DNA of 64,000 bases from Flavobacterium pisciphilum (lineage in GTDB: Bacteria > Bacteroidota > Bacteroidia > Flavobacteriales > Flavobacteriaceae): contig NZ_JAJJMO010000001.1 in assembly GCF_020905345.1 (NCBI RefSeq), positions 4,960,001 through 5,024,000 on the forward strand. Direction: 5' to 3'. The notes beneath the pieces were generated by a model. It was not told where the DNA came from. It worked only from the letters and a program-made list of their open reading frames with translations, and made no database searches. The translations under genes and the position numbers were made by a program. Positions 8,321-16,584 of the stretch are shown one piece after another (position 1 is the stretch's first letter; each line of letters opens with the position of its first letter).

Positions 8321-8986
8321 TTATTTTAATTGATAATTGCCATTTGCCCATTTTTTGCAAGGCACAATCCAGTCATCTAATGCTTTGAATAAAAAGCCAT
8401 GTTTTAGATTTGTATTTAGTTCAATTTCTTTAAAATGGTTGATTTTTAGCTTTGAAGTTTCTTTTCGTTTTATTGCAGAAACACCATAAATATCTGATTT
8501 TTCATAAATGGTTAAGATATTTCCACAATAATTTAAATCAGGGATTTCTTGTATGTCGGCATCTGTAAAACATCCAATAAATACAAAATTGACATTAGGA
8601 TTTGCCAAATAAGTAGAAACATATTGTGCAATATAACCACCTTTTGAAGTACCGATTACTGTGATTTTATTTGGCTTAACACCTTTTTTAATTAAACTAT
8701 TAATTTGCTTTACGATCTTTTTAGTGTATTTGTCAAAATCAGTATTCTTGTTTCTTAGTTCACTGAAAACAATAAAATTATCGTCTTTAAATGATTTAAT
8801 GATTTCGTTGTATTCAGCTCTTCCGTATTCAGGATGCTTAGCATTCAAATCATTTTCCTCAAGAAATTTATTATGTATAAAAAAGATATAGGCTTGCGTT
8901 GAATCTTGTGTTTTTTCTTGTCCAAAAGAAAAGATACTTAAAAGCATAAAAAATAAGATAAACGTAGAATTTGGTGTTTTGCTCAT
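8321..8986 (-). CDS. exported alpha/beta-hydrolase-like protein
   Basis: A 221-residue protein with a signal peptide (about residues 1-22, ending F-S-F-G-Q). The nucleophile elbow of serine hydrolases is present as G-T-S-K-G-G (about residues 112-117), after a typical strand K-I-T-V-I. Candidate partners of the catalytic Ser are the Asp in E-K-S-D-I-Y-G and the His in L-K-H-G-F-L-F, in the right order for the fold. It is expected in the periplasm; substrate unknown. It is the second accessory gene between the DoxX and TlpA genes, flanked on both sides by copies of the same terminator-promoter module. A -7 box (TACATTTG on the minus strand) lies at 9017-9024. Confidence 0.68.
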   Translation of the reverse strand: MSKTPNSTFILFFMLLSIFSFGQEKTQDSTQAYIFFIHNKFLEENDLNAKHPEYGRAEYNEIIKSFKDDNFIVFSELRNKNTDFDKYTKKIVKQINSLIKKGVKPNKITVIGTSKGGYIAQYVSTYLANPNVNFVFIGCFTDADIQEIPDLNYCGNILTIYEKSDIYGVSAIKRKETSKLKINHFKEIELNTNLKHGFLFKALDDWIVPCKKWANGNYQLK

Positions 8987-9027
8987 AGAAATGGTTTGGT
9001 GTTAAGAATATACTTTCAAATGTACAT

Positions 9028-9073
9028 AAAAAAATGCGTCAATAAATCTTAATTCAGACTCATTGACGCAATT
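9028..9073 (-). terminator. terminator of the DoxX-family gene (module copy 2)
   Basis: The stem GCGTCAA / TTGACGC ends leftward in seven T, about 30 bases after the stop of the gene at 9100. Against the copy at 8243-8282 the stem differs by a paired C-G to T-A change, so pairing is kept. Confidence 0.78.
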
Positions 9074-9099
9074 ATATATTGTTTTAAAGTGTAGCTATA

Positions 9100-10200
9100 T
9101 TACAATTTTAAATCTTTAATATCATTGTAATGTACTTTTTGAGTAACAGTTCCATCATTTAAAATCACTATACTCGGATTAGCTCTTTCGATTGTTTTAA
9201 GAGTTATTGCATCGCAAAAGTAAAAATCAACATTTAGTTTGTATTGTTTTTTTGCAGCTGCGATTTCGTCTTGTCCTGAAGCTGTCATAGCAATTACTTT
9301 ATATCCTTTTGCTTTAGCTTCTTGATTTAATTTTTCTAATTTCTCCATTCCAGATGGATCAGAAAGGGTTAAATCATAAGTAACAAAAATCATAAGTTTT
9401 GGTTCCTTTAAAAATTGGTCTTTGAAGTCTTCACCATCTTTTTCCATAGTAAAATCATGAATAGGTGGTACATAACCTTCAGTAATTACTTTGTCTTTTC
9501 GGTCAACAAAAGTTGCTCCTTCTGGAATAGCCATTAAATCTTTCTCCGTATATTCTTTGTTTACGCCATCAACATTGTAAATGAAAATCATTTCAACTAC
9601 AGATAGTGGTGCTCCTTCAGGAATTTCCATCCCTTTCTCAATGTTAGTACCAACTTTATATGGACGGAAATCTTTTATTGGTAAATGATTTAATACCCAA
9701 ACTCCCATAAAAATGCACAAAATAATACTTGCATAAGTAATAATATTTTGAACGCTATTGCTAAATAAAGGTTTAACTAATTCTTTATTGATGAACAATA
9801 TTAAAATGAAGAATAGTAAAACGATATCTTTTGTGAATGATTCCCAAGGCGTTAAATGCAAAGCATCACCAAAACAACCACAGTCTTTTACTACATCAAA
9901 ATATGCGGAATAAAAAGTTAGGAAAGTAAAAAGTATGATAAGAATTAATAAACTCCAAATTGTAATTTTAGATTTGTAGCCAATAAGTAACATTACCCCT
10001 AAAACCACTTCTAGAATTACTAAAAACAATGCTAAACCAAGTGATAATGGCTCTAAAAAAGGAATGTTAAAAACAGGCTCGCTAAAATATTCTGCTAATT
10101 TATATGAAAACCCAACAGGGTCATTTAATTTTATTAATCCAGAAATAATAAATAATACTCCAACAAATAATCTTGAAAATTGTGTAATTATATTTTTCAT
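9100..10200 (-). CDS. DoxX-family membrane protein with thioredoxin-like C-terminus (BT_3928 type)
   Basis: A 366-residue inner-membrane protein. The N-terminal half has four DoxX-like membrane segments (starting F-V-G-V-L-F-I-I-S-G-L-I-K-L-N-D-P at about residues 12-28) and one more near 150-170. The C-terminal half (about 255-366) looks like a thioredoxin fold in the periplasm, but no C-x-x-C is visible in it; a Cys pair sits instead in K-D-C-G-C-F-G in the membrane domain. This is the arrangement of the conserved Bacteroidota family annotated as BT_3928. Its partners are the DUF1599 gene 44 bases upstream and, past the two inserted genes, TlpA and tpiA. A redox role in envelope thiol chemistry is likely but inferred. 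Confidence 0.82.
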   Translation of the reverse strand: MKNIITQFSRLFVGVLFIISGLIKLNDPVGFSYKLAEYFSEPVFNIPFLEPLSLGLALFLVILEVVLGVMLLIGYKSKITIWSLLILIILFTFLTFYSAYFDVVKDCGCFGDALHLTPWESFTKDIVLLFFILILFINKELVKPLFSNSVQNIITYASIILCIFMGVWVLNHLPIKDFRPYKVGTNIEKGMEIPEGAPLSVVEMIFIYNVDGVNKEYTEKDLMAIPEGATFVDRKDKVITEGYVPPIHDFTMEKDGEDFKDQFLKEPKLMIFVTYDLTLSDPSGMEKLEKLNQEAKAKGYKVIAMTASGQDEIAAAKKQYKLNVDFYFCDAITLKTIERANPSIVILNDGTVTQKVHYNDIKDLKL

Positions 10201-10244
10201 GTGTAGGTTTTAAATTTAAGTTTTTTGAAATTAAAAAACAGGAA

Positions 10245-10793
10245 TTATTTTTTCGTTTCCAAAGGGTTTAATATTAGGGCGAAAACAGCATAATTAATCA
10301 TATCTTGATAATTAGCATCAATACCCTCAGATACTAAAGTCAGTCCTTTATTATCTTCAATTTGTTTAACACGAAGCAATTTTTGAAGGATTATATCAGT
10401 TAATGAACTCACACGCATATCGCGCCAAGCTTCGCCATAATCATGGTTTTTGGCTTCCATTAATTCTTTAGTAAGTTTTACTTTAGCATCATATAATTCA
10501 GTTGCTTTTTCAACATCTAAATCAGGCTGATCAACAACTCCTAATTCCAATTGAATTAATGCCATTATAGAGTAATTGATGATTCCTATGAATTCTCCTT
10601 TTTCATCTTCATCAACTTTACGAATTTCATTTTCTTGTAAACTTCTAATTCGTTGTGCTTTTATAAAAATCTGGTCGGTTAATGAAGGCAACCTTAATAT
10701 GCGCCACGCACTACCATAGTCTTTCATTTTATTGATAAAAAGCGAACGACAAATCGCAATTACATTATCGTATTCTTGAGAAGTATTCTTCAT
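10245..10793 (-). CDS. DUF1599 protein
   Basis: A cytoplasmic protein of 182 residues made of two copies of the same motif: K-D-Y-G-S-A-W-R-I-L-R-L-P-S-L-T-D near residues 19-35 and H-D-Y-G-E-A-W-R-D-M-R-V-S-S-L-T-D near 118-134, each followed by a K/R-rich helix. This internal duplication is characteristic of DUF1599, which has been compared with MazG-like all-alpha nucleotide pyrophosphatases; its real function is unknown to me. It is divergent from folP and leads the leftward DoxX-TlpA-tpiA group. A -7 box match (TATTTTTG on the minus strand) is at 10822-10829. Confidence 0.85.
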   Translation of the reverse strand: MKNTSQEYDNVIAICRSLFINKMKDYGSAWRILRLPSLTDQIFIKAQRIRSLQENEIRKVDEDEKGEFIGIINYSIMALIQLELGVVDQPDLDVEKATELYDAKVKLTKELMEAKNHDYGEAWRDMRVSSLTDIILQKLLRVKQIEDNKGLTLVSEGIDANYQDMINYAVFALILNPLETKK

Positions 10794-10943
10794 TATTGAT
10801 GTATATTTGTCTAAATTTCTTCAAAAATAAGGATAAAATTTTTAAAAGTTTTGTTTCAAGATTCAAGTTTTGTTAATGATAGGTTAATATCTGTCAGAAA
10901 ACGTTTCGGAACTTGAAGCTTTTGACTAAAAAAACATGAAACT

Positions 10944-11768
10944 ATGTTGATTAACTGCAAAGGGCAACTCATTGATTTGTCAGTTCCTAAGGTAATGGGA
11001 ATTTTGAATGTAACACCAAACTCTTTTTTTGATGGTGGAAAATACGATAGCGACCAAGCTATACTAACTCAAGTTGAAAAAATGCTTTCTGATGGAGCCA
11101 CATTCATCGATCTTGGAGCTTATTCGAGCAAACCAAGTGCTGAATTTGTTTCGGAACAAGAAGAATTAGACCGAATTGTTCCTGTTGTACAATTAATTTT
11201 AGAACATTTTCCAGACGTATTACTCTCTATAGATACTTTTAGAAGTGAGGTTGCCAAAGCATGTATTGAAAATGGAGCTGCTATTATCAATGATATTTCT
11301 GGAGGTAATCTAGATGATAAGATGTTTGAAGTCATAGCCCAATATAATGTTCCGTATATCTTGATGCATATGAGAGGTACGCCGCAAACAATGCAAAGTC
11401 TGACCGATTATGACGATATTGTAAAAGAGATGCTGTTTTATTTTTCTGAAAAAGTAGCCCAAGCTAGAAATTTAGGTATAAATGATGTTATACTTGATCC
11501 CGGTTTTGGTTTTTCTAAAACACTAGATCAAAATTATGAAGTTTTGCAAAAAATGGAATTGTTTAATGTGTTAGAATTACCAGTTTTAGCTGGGTTTTCT
11601 AGAAAGTCAATGATATATAAAGAATTAAATACAAGTCAGCAAGAGGCTTTAAACGGGACAACAGTATTAAACACTATTTCTTTGACTAAAGGAGCTAAAA
11701 TTTTGCGTGTTCATGACGTAAAAGAAGCAATGGAATGTGTTGTTTTGTATAATAAGATAGCAATTTAA
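10944..11768 (+). CDS. folP: dihydropteroate synthase
   Basis: Condenses p-aminobenzoate with dihydropterin pyrophosphate in folate synthesis; it is the sulfonamide target. It has 274 residues, with the family signatures V-M-G-I-L-N-V-T-P-N-S-F at about 17-28, the loop D-L-G-A-Y-S-S-K-P near 57-65, I-N-D-I-S-G-G near 115-121, D-P-G-F-G-F near 187-192 and G-F-S-R-K-S near 218-223. An ATG eight bases upstream is out of frame and closes at once, so 10944 is the start. It is divergent from the DUF1599 gene and followed by a lipoprotein gene after 46 bases. Confidence 0.96.
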   Translation: MLINCKGQLIDLSVPKVMGILNVTPNSFFDGGKYDSDQAILTQVEKMLSDGATFIDLGAYSSKPSAEFVSEQEELDRIVPVVQLILEHFPDVLLSIDTFRSEVAKACIENGAAIINDISGGNLDDKMFEVIAQYNVPYILMHMRGTPQTMQSLTDYDDIVKEMLFYFSEKVAQARNLGINDVILDPGFGFSKTLDQNYEVLQKMELFNVLELPVLAGFSRKSMIYKELNTSQQEALNGTTVLNTISLTKGAKILRVHDVKEAMECVVLYNKIAI

Positions 11769-11814
11769 TATAGATTAATCTCAAGCTAAATAATAATAAA
11801 ATAGAATTCAAAAC

Positions 11815-12465
11815 ATGAAATACTTAAGTTTAATTTTCGTTTTCCTTCTCTTTTCTTGTGGAAAAAAAGAAGATGTTTTACTGCCAAAAGCTAATGTGTC
11901 TGTTGTAAAAGACGTAAAAGATCATTCACCTATTTATATTTTTTTTAGAACAGAAGGAAAGGATACTTTGGCGGAAGTAAATCGTAAAAATAGTATTATT
12001 TCGACTAATTGGCTTTTTAATATCGATAAACGCTTGCCTCTAAAAACGGTGATTCCTGAAGTGATGAAACTTCAAGAAAAAAAACGAGCTGATTCTGCCC
12101 ATAAAAATGAAGAGGCTCAAAATTATTATACCTACGCAGATACAATTGGTAAGAATATGGCTTTTTTACCTTTTACAGATGTATATTATAAACTAGGCGA
12201 AGTAAGTAAGGATGTAAGTCAATTGTATTTCAAGAAAAATGGTAGAATAGAATACAAAGGAAAAAAGACATATGATTTTCCTAAAGAAAATTTAGTGCCT
12301 TTTTTGGACAGCCTGATTATAAACCCAAAAGCACAAATTACATTTTCGTATGATAAGAATATGACTTATGGAGAATATGTTAGATGTAAAATTCTCATTA
12401 ATAAACTAGTAATTAAAGAGCCTTGGTTGGTGTTTATAAATTATAATGAAGATATTATTTATTAA
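11815..12465 (+). CDS. hypothetical lipoprotein downstream of folP
   Basis: A 216-residue protein with a lipoprotein signal: hydrophobic residues 4-13, then L-F-S-C-G-K with the lipid-bearing Cys at position 15. The mature part is hydrophilic, with many Lys and Tyr and no motif I can name. It is probably attached to a membrane facing the periplasm. It follows folP on the same strand and ends before a bidirectional terminator, so the two form a short operon. Nothing in the sequence ties it to folate metabolism. Function unknown. Confidence 0.75.
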   Translation: MKYLSLIFVFLLFSCGKKEDVLLPKANVSVVKDVKDHSPIYIFFRTEGKDTLAEVNRKNSIISTNWLFNIDKRLPLKTVIPEVMKLQEKKRADSAHKNEEAQNYYTYADTIGKNMAFLPFTDVYYKLGEVSKDVSQLYFKKNGRIEYKGKKTYDFPKENLVPFLDSLIINPKAQITFSYDKNMTYGEYVRCKILINKLVIKEPWLVFINYNEDIIY

Positions 12466-12510
12466 TATGAGGATCAAGAGTTTATTGCAAAGATTTGTGG
12501 TCAAAAAGAG

Positions 12511-12547
12511 AGCCCTAATGGATTTTAAAATCTATTAGGGCTTCTTA
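12511..12547 (+). terminator. bidirectional terminator between the folP unit and rlmH
   Basis: A long stem AGCCCTAATGGATTTT / AAAATCTATTAGGGCT with one mismatch, followed rightward by TTCTTATTT and leftward by CTCTTTTTG. It separates two convergent units. Confidence 0.8.
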
Positions 12548-12609
12548 TTTGTTAGGGCTATTACAGTATTAATATCGAGTTATTGTCATTGATACTACGC
12601 ATACTTCTT

Positions 12610-13083
12610 TTACTGATGATGGTAAGGCTCATTTCTTAAAATCGTAAAACCACGGTATAATTGTTCTATAAAAAATAAACGTACCATTTGATGGGAAAAT
12701 GTCATTAATGAAAGCGAGATTTTTCCTTGTGCTTTACTGTAAACTGTATCTGAAAAACCATAAGGGCCACCAATTACAAAAACTAAAGTTTTTATTCCTG
12801 AGTTCATCTTTTTCTGTAATTCTTCTGAAAAGCCTACGCTTGAGAAGTTTTTACCGTTTTCATCTAATAAAATCAATTGATCGGTTGGGGCTAATTTTGC
12901 TAAAATCAATTCGCCCTCTTTTTCTTTTTGCTGACTCTCTGATAAGTTTTTTACGTTTTTGATATCTGGAATAATTTCCAAATCAAATTTGATGTAAAAA
13001 GACAAGCGCTTGGTATAATCGTCAATTAGACTTTGTAGCGATTTATTATCGGTTTTACCAATCGCAATGAGTTTTATATTCAT
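12610..13083 (-). CDS. rlmH: 23S rRNA pseudouridine-1915 N3-methyltransferase
   Basis: A small SPOUT-fold methyltransferase that modifies helix 69 of 23S rRNA. It has 157 residues, the usual length. The knotted SAM-binding region is clear: F-V-I-G-G-P-Y-G-F-S near residues 102-111 and S-L-S-L-M-T-F-S-H-Q-M-V-R near 123-135, and the family's C-terminus Y-R-G-F-T-I-L-R ... Y-H-H is intact. Nine bases separate it from the upstream monooxygenase gene, so it is the last gene of a leftward three-gene group. Confidence 0.95.
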   Translation of the reverse strand: MNIKLIAIGKTDNKSLQSLIDDYTKRLSFYIKFDLEIIPDIKNVKNLSESQQKEKEGELILAKLAPTDQLILLDENGKNFSSVGFSEELQKKMNSGIKTLVFVIGGPYGFSDTVYSKAQGKISLSLMTFSHQMVRLFFIEQLYRGFTILRNEPYHHQ

Positions 13084-13092
13084 TTTGGAATA

Positions 13093-13395
13093 TTATTTTT
13101 TGTTTTCAAAAACAGTTTTAAAGTGCTCTACGACTGGAAATGGTTCGTAGTAATGATGCAATAATTTTTTCCATTCTAGATATGCTGCGGATTCTCGAAA
13201 ACCAATTGTGTGGTCTTCTAGATTTTTCCAATCTACCAATAAAAGATATTTATTAGGCTGTTCGATACATTTTTGTAAAGTATGCCCCAGATACCCATCG
13301 ATAGATGAAATATATTGACCTGCTTTGGAAAAATCACGTTCAAAATCCTGTTCTTGATTTTCTTTTACAAATAAAATAGCCGCTTCTAGAATCAT
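13093..13395 (-). CDS. antibiotic biosynthesis monooxygenase (ABM) domain protein
   Basis: A 100-residue ferredoxin-like-fold protein of the ABM family, small dimeric cytoplasmic proteins, some of which are cofactor-free oxygenases. Visible are the first strand (I-L-E-A-A-I-L-F-V), the helix with F-E-R-D-F, the typical G-Y-L-G-H-T-L-Q strand, and Y-L-L-L-V-D-W-K-N-L-E-D-H near residues 50-62, a hallmark of the family. The actual substrate is unknown. It lies three bases downstream of the adenosine deaminase gene and nine bases upstream of rlmH. Confidence 0.82.
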   Translation of the reverse strand: MILEAAILFVKENQEQDFERDFSKAGQYISSIDGYLGHTLQKCIEQPNKYLLLVDWKNLEDHTIGFRESAAYLEWKKLLHHYYEPFPVVEHFKTVFENKK

Positions 13396-13398
13396 CTT

Positions 13399-14817
13399 TT
13401 ATTTATCTGAAAATTTAGCTTCAAAAGTTTTAAATCTTGCATCAAGGTCTTTTAGCAATTGTTTTTTAACGGCATCTTCCTGAATAAAGCTATAATTGAT
13501 ACTGTTGTAAACGTACTGTTTGATAGTTGCATAAGAAACATCTTGATATCTGCTTGCTAATAAAACATATTGCTCAGTCATATTTGTTCTTAAAATTCCT
13601 GCATCATCAGTGCTTATAACGATTGGAACATTAAATTCTTTGTATAGAGTAAATGGATGACGGGCATTTTTAACCTTCAAAATAAATTCATTACTTACTA
13701 AGTTAATCTCAATTGGAATATTGTTTTTTGCCATATAACGCAACAAATCATATGAGTTTTCTTCGTAAGCAATATCCACACCATGACCAATTCTATTAGC
13801 TCCTGCAGTATGAATTGCTGCAGTAATATGCCATGTTAATTCTTCTGGTTGAACCAATCCTAATGTAAGCTCACCAGCATGAAGAGTGTATTTTACATCT
13901 GGGAAACGTGAATGACAGTATTTAAACATAACCATATGCAACCAATAATCTTTCATAGAAGTTTCACCATGTTCTGGAGAAACGATGTTTACACCTGCTA
14001 CAAGTTTGCTTTTATCAGCAGATATAAAGGCAATCATAAGATTTTTGAATAGATCTACAGGCTCCATAAAACGCAACACAAAGTTTTGATAACGCATTGT
14101 AAAATTAGCATCATCCATTTTAAGGTCTTTGTGTAGTTTAGCTATAAAATTAGTGTTGAAATCGTCAGCATATTTAACTGCATTTTTACTTTGTAATGAC
14201 TTATAAAGTGCATCTAGAGATTTGAAAAGTGCTTTTTCATCTTTTTGAGCGGCAGCTTGTCTTAGTTTTGTATTAAAATCGGCTAAATCATCCACATTCA
14301 TATCACAAGGAATTGTGTTTAATTGTGTTTCGATATAACTTACATTTTCTTTAATTGCTCTGTTTTTAAGCTCTAATAAACCTTCAGCAAAATGTCCATC
14401 GATGGTTGGAGAAAATTTTTCGAAAGAGTCAAAAAACAAATCATCAGAAGGAACTGAAATTCCATTATAGTCTTTAGCAGACCAAGTTTGCATAATTTGT
14501 TGTTTGTAATATTCTAGTTTATCTCTTTTTTTAATTGAAGAGAAAGTTTCCCAATTTCCTTTTTCAGGTTTGGTTTTTAAAACGTGCATAGTTTCTAAGT
14601 TCAAAAAGAAATCTTCTGCAATAGCTCTTTCTAGTAGAGGCTCAGCATAGATAGAGCCGGAAAAATGATGGTGTAAATCACCGCCTTTTGGCATTTGAGA
14701 AAAGAAAGCGGTTAAGGCTGCTTCGTTATTTCTAATTTTATCTAAATAAGTTGCTGTTGATTGAGAAAAGCTAATCTGCGCTATAAGAAAGCAGAAAATT
14801 GTAATTATCCTTGTCAT
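13399..14817 (-). CDS. exported adenosine deaminase-family protein
   Basis: A metal-dependent amidohydrolase of the adenosine deaminase / ADGF type, 472 residues with a signal peptide (ending I-S-F-S-Q), so it should act outside the cytoplasm, probably in purine salvage from extracellular nucleosides. The zinc site is complete: D-L-H-H-H-F near residues 47-52, the His in T-L-H-A-G-E-L with the catalytic Glu, the R-I-G-H-G-V-D motif, and the Asp in S-T-D-D-A-G-I. A -7 box match (TATATTTG on the minus strand, 14839-14846) lies 22 bases upstream of the ATG. It heads a leftward group with the ABM gene and rlmH. Confidence 0.88.
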   Translation of the reverse strand: MTRIITIFCFLIAQISFSQSTATYLDKIRNNEAALTAFFSQMPKGGDLHHHFSGSIYAEPLLERAIAEDFFLNLETMHVLKTKPEKGNWETFSSIKKRDKLEYYKQQIMQTWSAKDYNGISVPSDDLFFDSFEKFSPTIDGHFAEGLLELKNRAIKENVSYIETQLNTIPCDMNVDDLADFNTKLRQAAAQKDEKALFKSLDALYKSLQSKNAVKYADDFNTNFIAKLHKDLKMDDANFTMRYQNFVLRFMEPVDLFKNLMIAFISADKSKLVAGVNIVSPEHGETSMKDYWLHMVMFKYCHSRFPDVKYTLHAGELTLGLVQPEELTWHITAAIHTAGANRIGHGVDIAYEENSYDLLRYMAKNNIPIEINLVSNEFILKVKNARHPFTLYKEFNVPIVISTDDAGILRTNMTEQYVLLASRYQDVSYATIKQYVYNSINYSFIQEDAVKKQLLKDLDARFKTFEAKFSDK

Positions 14818-14901
14818 AGTCTAGGTTTAAATTACATGCAAATATAATTGTTTTGACGGACTTTTGGAAATAAGGATAAAAAAAAGTAAGAATGAGCTGG
14901 T

Positions 14902-14938
14902 TTTAGAAAGAGAGTATAGAAGATACTCTCTTTCTAAA
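14902..14938. repeat. perfect 16-bp inverted repeat
   Basis: TTTAGAAAGAGAGTAT and its exact reverse complement are separated by the five bases AGAAG. There is no clear T run on either side. It lies 65 bases downstream of the GNAT stop (leftward), between two leftward units, so it may be a weak terminator of the pirin-OsmC-GNAT operon. Confidence 0.6.
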
Positions 14939-14998
14939 GATGCACTGAAGTGCGTCTTTACCTTGAAAACTTAGCGGCTTAGTGTCTCAGCATCTTTA

Positions 14999-15283
14999 TT
15001 AATGAAATAACACATCTCTTATTTCTTCTGTTTTATCAAAAACGCTTTTTGCAAATGGACAAAGCGGTATGATTTTTAGATTATTTTCACGAGCATAAGT
15101 CACTGCTGCCATAACTAGTTTCTTCCCAACACCTTTACCATTAAAATCAGGATTTACTTCGGTGTGATCAATTATAAACTTTGTATCTCCAGCCCAAGTA
15201 TATGTCATTCTTCCAGCTTCTTTTTCGTCTTCTACTGCGATGTAATATCCTTTTCTACCTTCGTTTATTTGTTTTATTTCCAT
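14999..15283 (-). CDS. GNAT-family acetyltransferase (COG2388 type)
   Basis: A small acetyl-CoA-dependent acyltransferase fold of 94 residues when started at the ATG at 15283; upstream frame extension would overlap the preceding OsmC gene. The acetyl-CoA binding motif is N-G-K-G-V-G-K-K-L near residues 50-58, preceded by the strand I-D-H-T-E-V and followed by C-P-F-A-K-S-V-F near 78-85, the combination seen in the short YjdJ-like group. The substrate is unknown. It is the last gene of a tight leftward operon, five bases after the OsmC-like gene. Confidence 0.85.
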   Translation of the reverse strand: MEIKQINEGRKGYYIAVEDEKEAGRMTYTWAGDTKFIIDHTEVNPDFNGKGVGKKLVMAAVTYARENNLKIIPLCPFAKSVFDKTEEIRDVLFH

Positions 15284-15288
15284 GATGT

Positions 15289-15684
15289 TTAGTCTAAAGT
15301 GGTTTGTATTTGTATTGTGTTTGTAAGTGTTTTGTGTATTGGGCATCCATTGGCAATTTTTAAAAGCCTTTGTTTTTGTGCCTCATCAACATTGCCTTTT
15401 ATTTCAATCTTGCGACTCAATAAGGAAACGTTTTGTTCTTTATCTTTCTCAAAATCTACTGAAATGTCAATTTCTGTAACATCCCATTGTTTATGGTCTA
15501 TATACATGCGTAATGTAATCAGTGTGCATGATGCTAATGCTGATGCCAATAACTCTGTAGGGGAGAAGCCCAAGTTTTTTCCTCCAACTTCTTGGGGTTC
15601 ATCAGCGATAATAATATTACCACTAGCAGATTTTATTTCCGTTCGATATTTTCTTGTGTCAATACTTGCTGTTATTGTATTCAT
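15289..15684 (-). CDS. OsmC/Ohr-fold protein (YhfA-like)
   Basis: A 131-residue OsmC-fold protein. Conserved cysteines are Cys53 (A-L-A-S-C-T-L) and Cys114 (N-G-C-P-I-H-K-T-L), preceded by the helix S-P-T-E-L-L-A-S-A-L. It is clearly different from the OsmC at 2171-2590 and belongs to the branch often annotated as YhfA-like. A peroxide-detoxifying thiol role is expected from the two Cys. It lies three bases after the second pirin gene and five before the GNAT gene, in an apparent stress operon. Confidence 0.9.
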   Translation of the reverse strand: MNTITASIDTRKYRTEIKSASGNIIIADEPQEVGGKNLGFSPTELLASALASCTLITLRMYIDHKQWDVTEIDISVDFEKDKEQNVSLLSRKIEIKGNVDEAQKQRLLKIANGCPIHKTLTNTIQIQTTLD

Positions 15685-15687
15685 AAG

Positions 15688-16569
15688 TTATCTCATTTTA
15701 GGTTCTGGTAATGGGACAAATTCTGTTTCACCAGGAACTTTTGGAAAAGTTTGTGCCGTCCAGTCTTGTTTTGCTTTTTCGATTAACTCTTTGTCAGATG
15801 AAACAAAATTCCAAAAAATGAAATGTTCTTCTGGAAATGGAGTTCCTCCAAATATATAAACAGTTGTATTAGCTGCTATTTCAAATTCGCATAATGTACT
15901 GTCGTTTGCAATCAGAATTTGTTTTGGATCGTAAGTATGCTCGCCGCTTCTTATGCTTCCCTCAAGAATATACAATCCACTTTCGCCAAATAAGTCTTTT
16001 CCAATACTTACTTTCTGAGCTGTTGCACTTTTAATTTCAATAAAATATAATGGGCTGTATACTGGAACTGGTGATTTTTGTCCAAAAGCCTCTCCTGCGA
16101 TTAGCTTATAAGATACACCATCTTTTTCCCAAGATGGAATGTCGCTAGCTTCTACATGTACAAAATTAGGTTCCATTTGCTCCAATTCTTTTGGTAGCGC
16201 CACCCAAATTTGCAATCCATGGAGCATTTTTTCTGATTTACGCAAATATTCAGGTGTTCTCTCTGAATGTACAATTCCTTTTCCAGCCGTCATCCAGTTT
16301 ACGGCCCCTGGCTTAATCTCCATTTCTGTTCCTAAACTGTCTTTGTGCATGATACTTCCTTCAAATAAGAAAGTTAGAGTAGATAATCCGATGTGTGGAT
16401 GTGGCGGAACATCCATATTTTCATGGTCACTTAAATGTGCCGGTCCCATATGATCGATAAATACAAATGGTCCAACGGCTCTTTTTTCCCGAAAGGGTAA
16501 TAATCTGCCGACCATAAAATTACCAATATTGGCAGCGCGTTCTTCAATAATTAGATTTACGTTTGACAT
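15688..16569 (-). CDS. pirin-family bicupin protein, second of a pair
   Basis: A 293-residue double cupin. The N-terminal metal site is complete: H-P-H-I-G-L near residues 57-62, the His in S-I-M-H-K-D-S, and G-I-V-H-S-E-R with the ligating His and Glu. Pirins bind iron and some show quercetinase activity; the native role in bacteria is unclear. The C-terminal cupin lacks an obvious metal site, as usual. The protein differs greatly from the neighbouring pirin, so this is an old pair and not a recent duplication. Fifteen bases separate the two genes. Confidence 0.9.
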   Translation of the reverse strand: MSNVNLIIEERAANIGNFMVGRLLPFREKRAVGPFVFIDHMGPAHLSDHENMDVPPHPHIGLSTLTFLFEGSIMHKDSLGTEMEIKPGAVNWMTAGKGIVHSERTPEYLRKSEKMLHGLQIWVALPKELEQMEPNFVHVEASDIPSWEKDGVSYKLIAGEAFGQKSPVPVYSPLYFIEIKSATAQKVSIGKDLFGESGLYILEGSIRSGEHTYDPKQILIANDSTLCEFEIAANTTVYIFGGTPFPEEHFIFWNFVSSDKELIEKAKQDWTAQTFPKVPGETEFVPLPEPKMR

Positions 16570-16584
16570 GTTATATTTTTAAAA

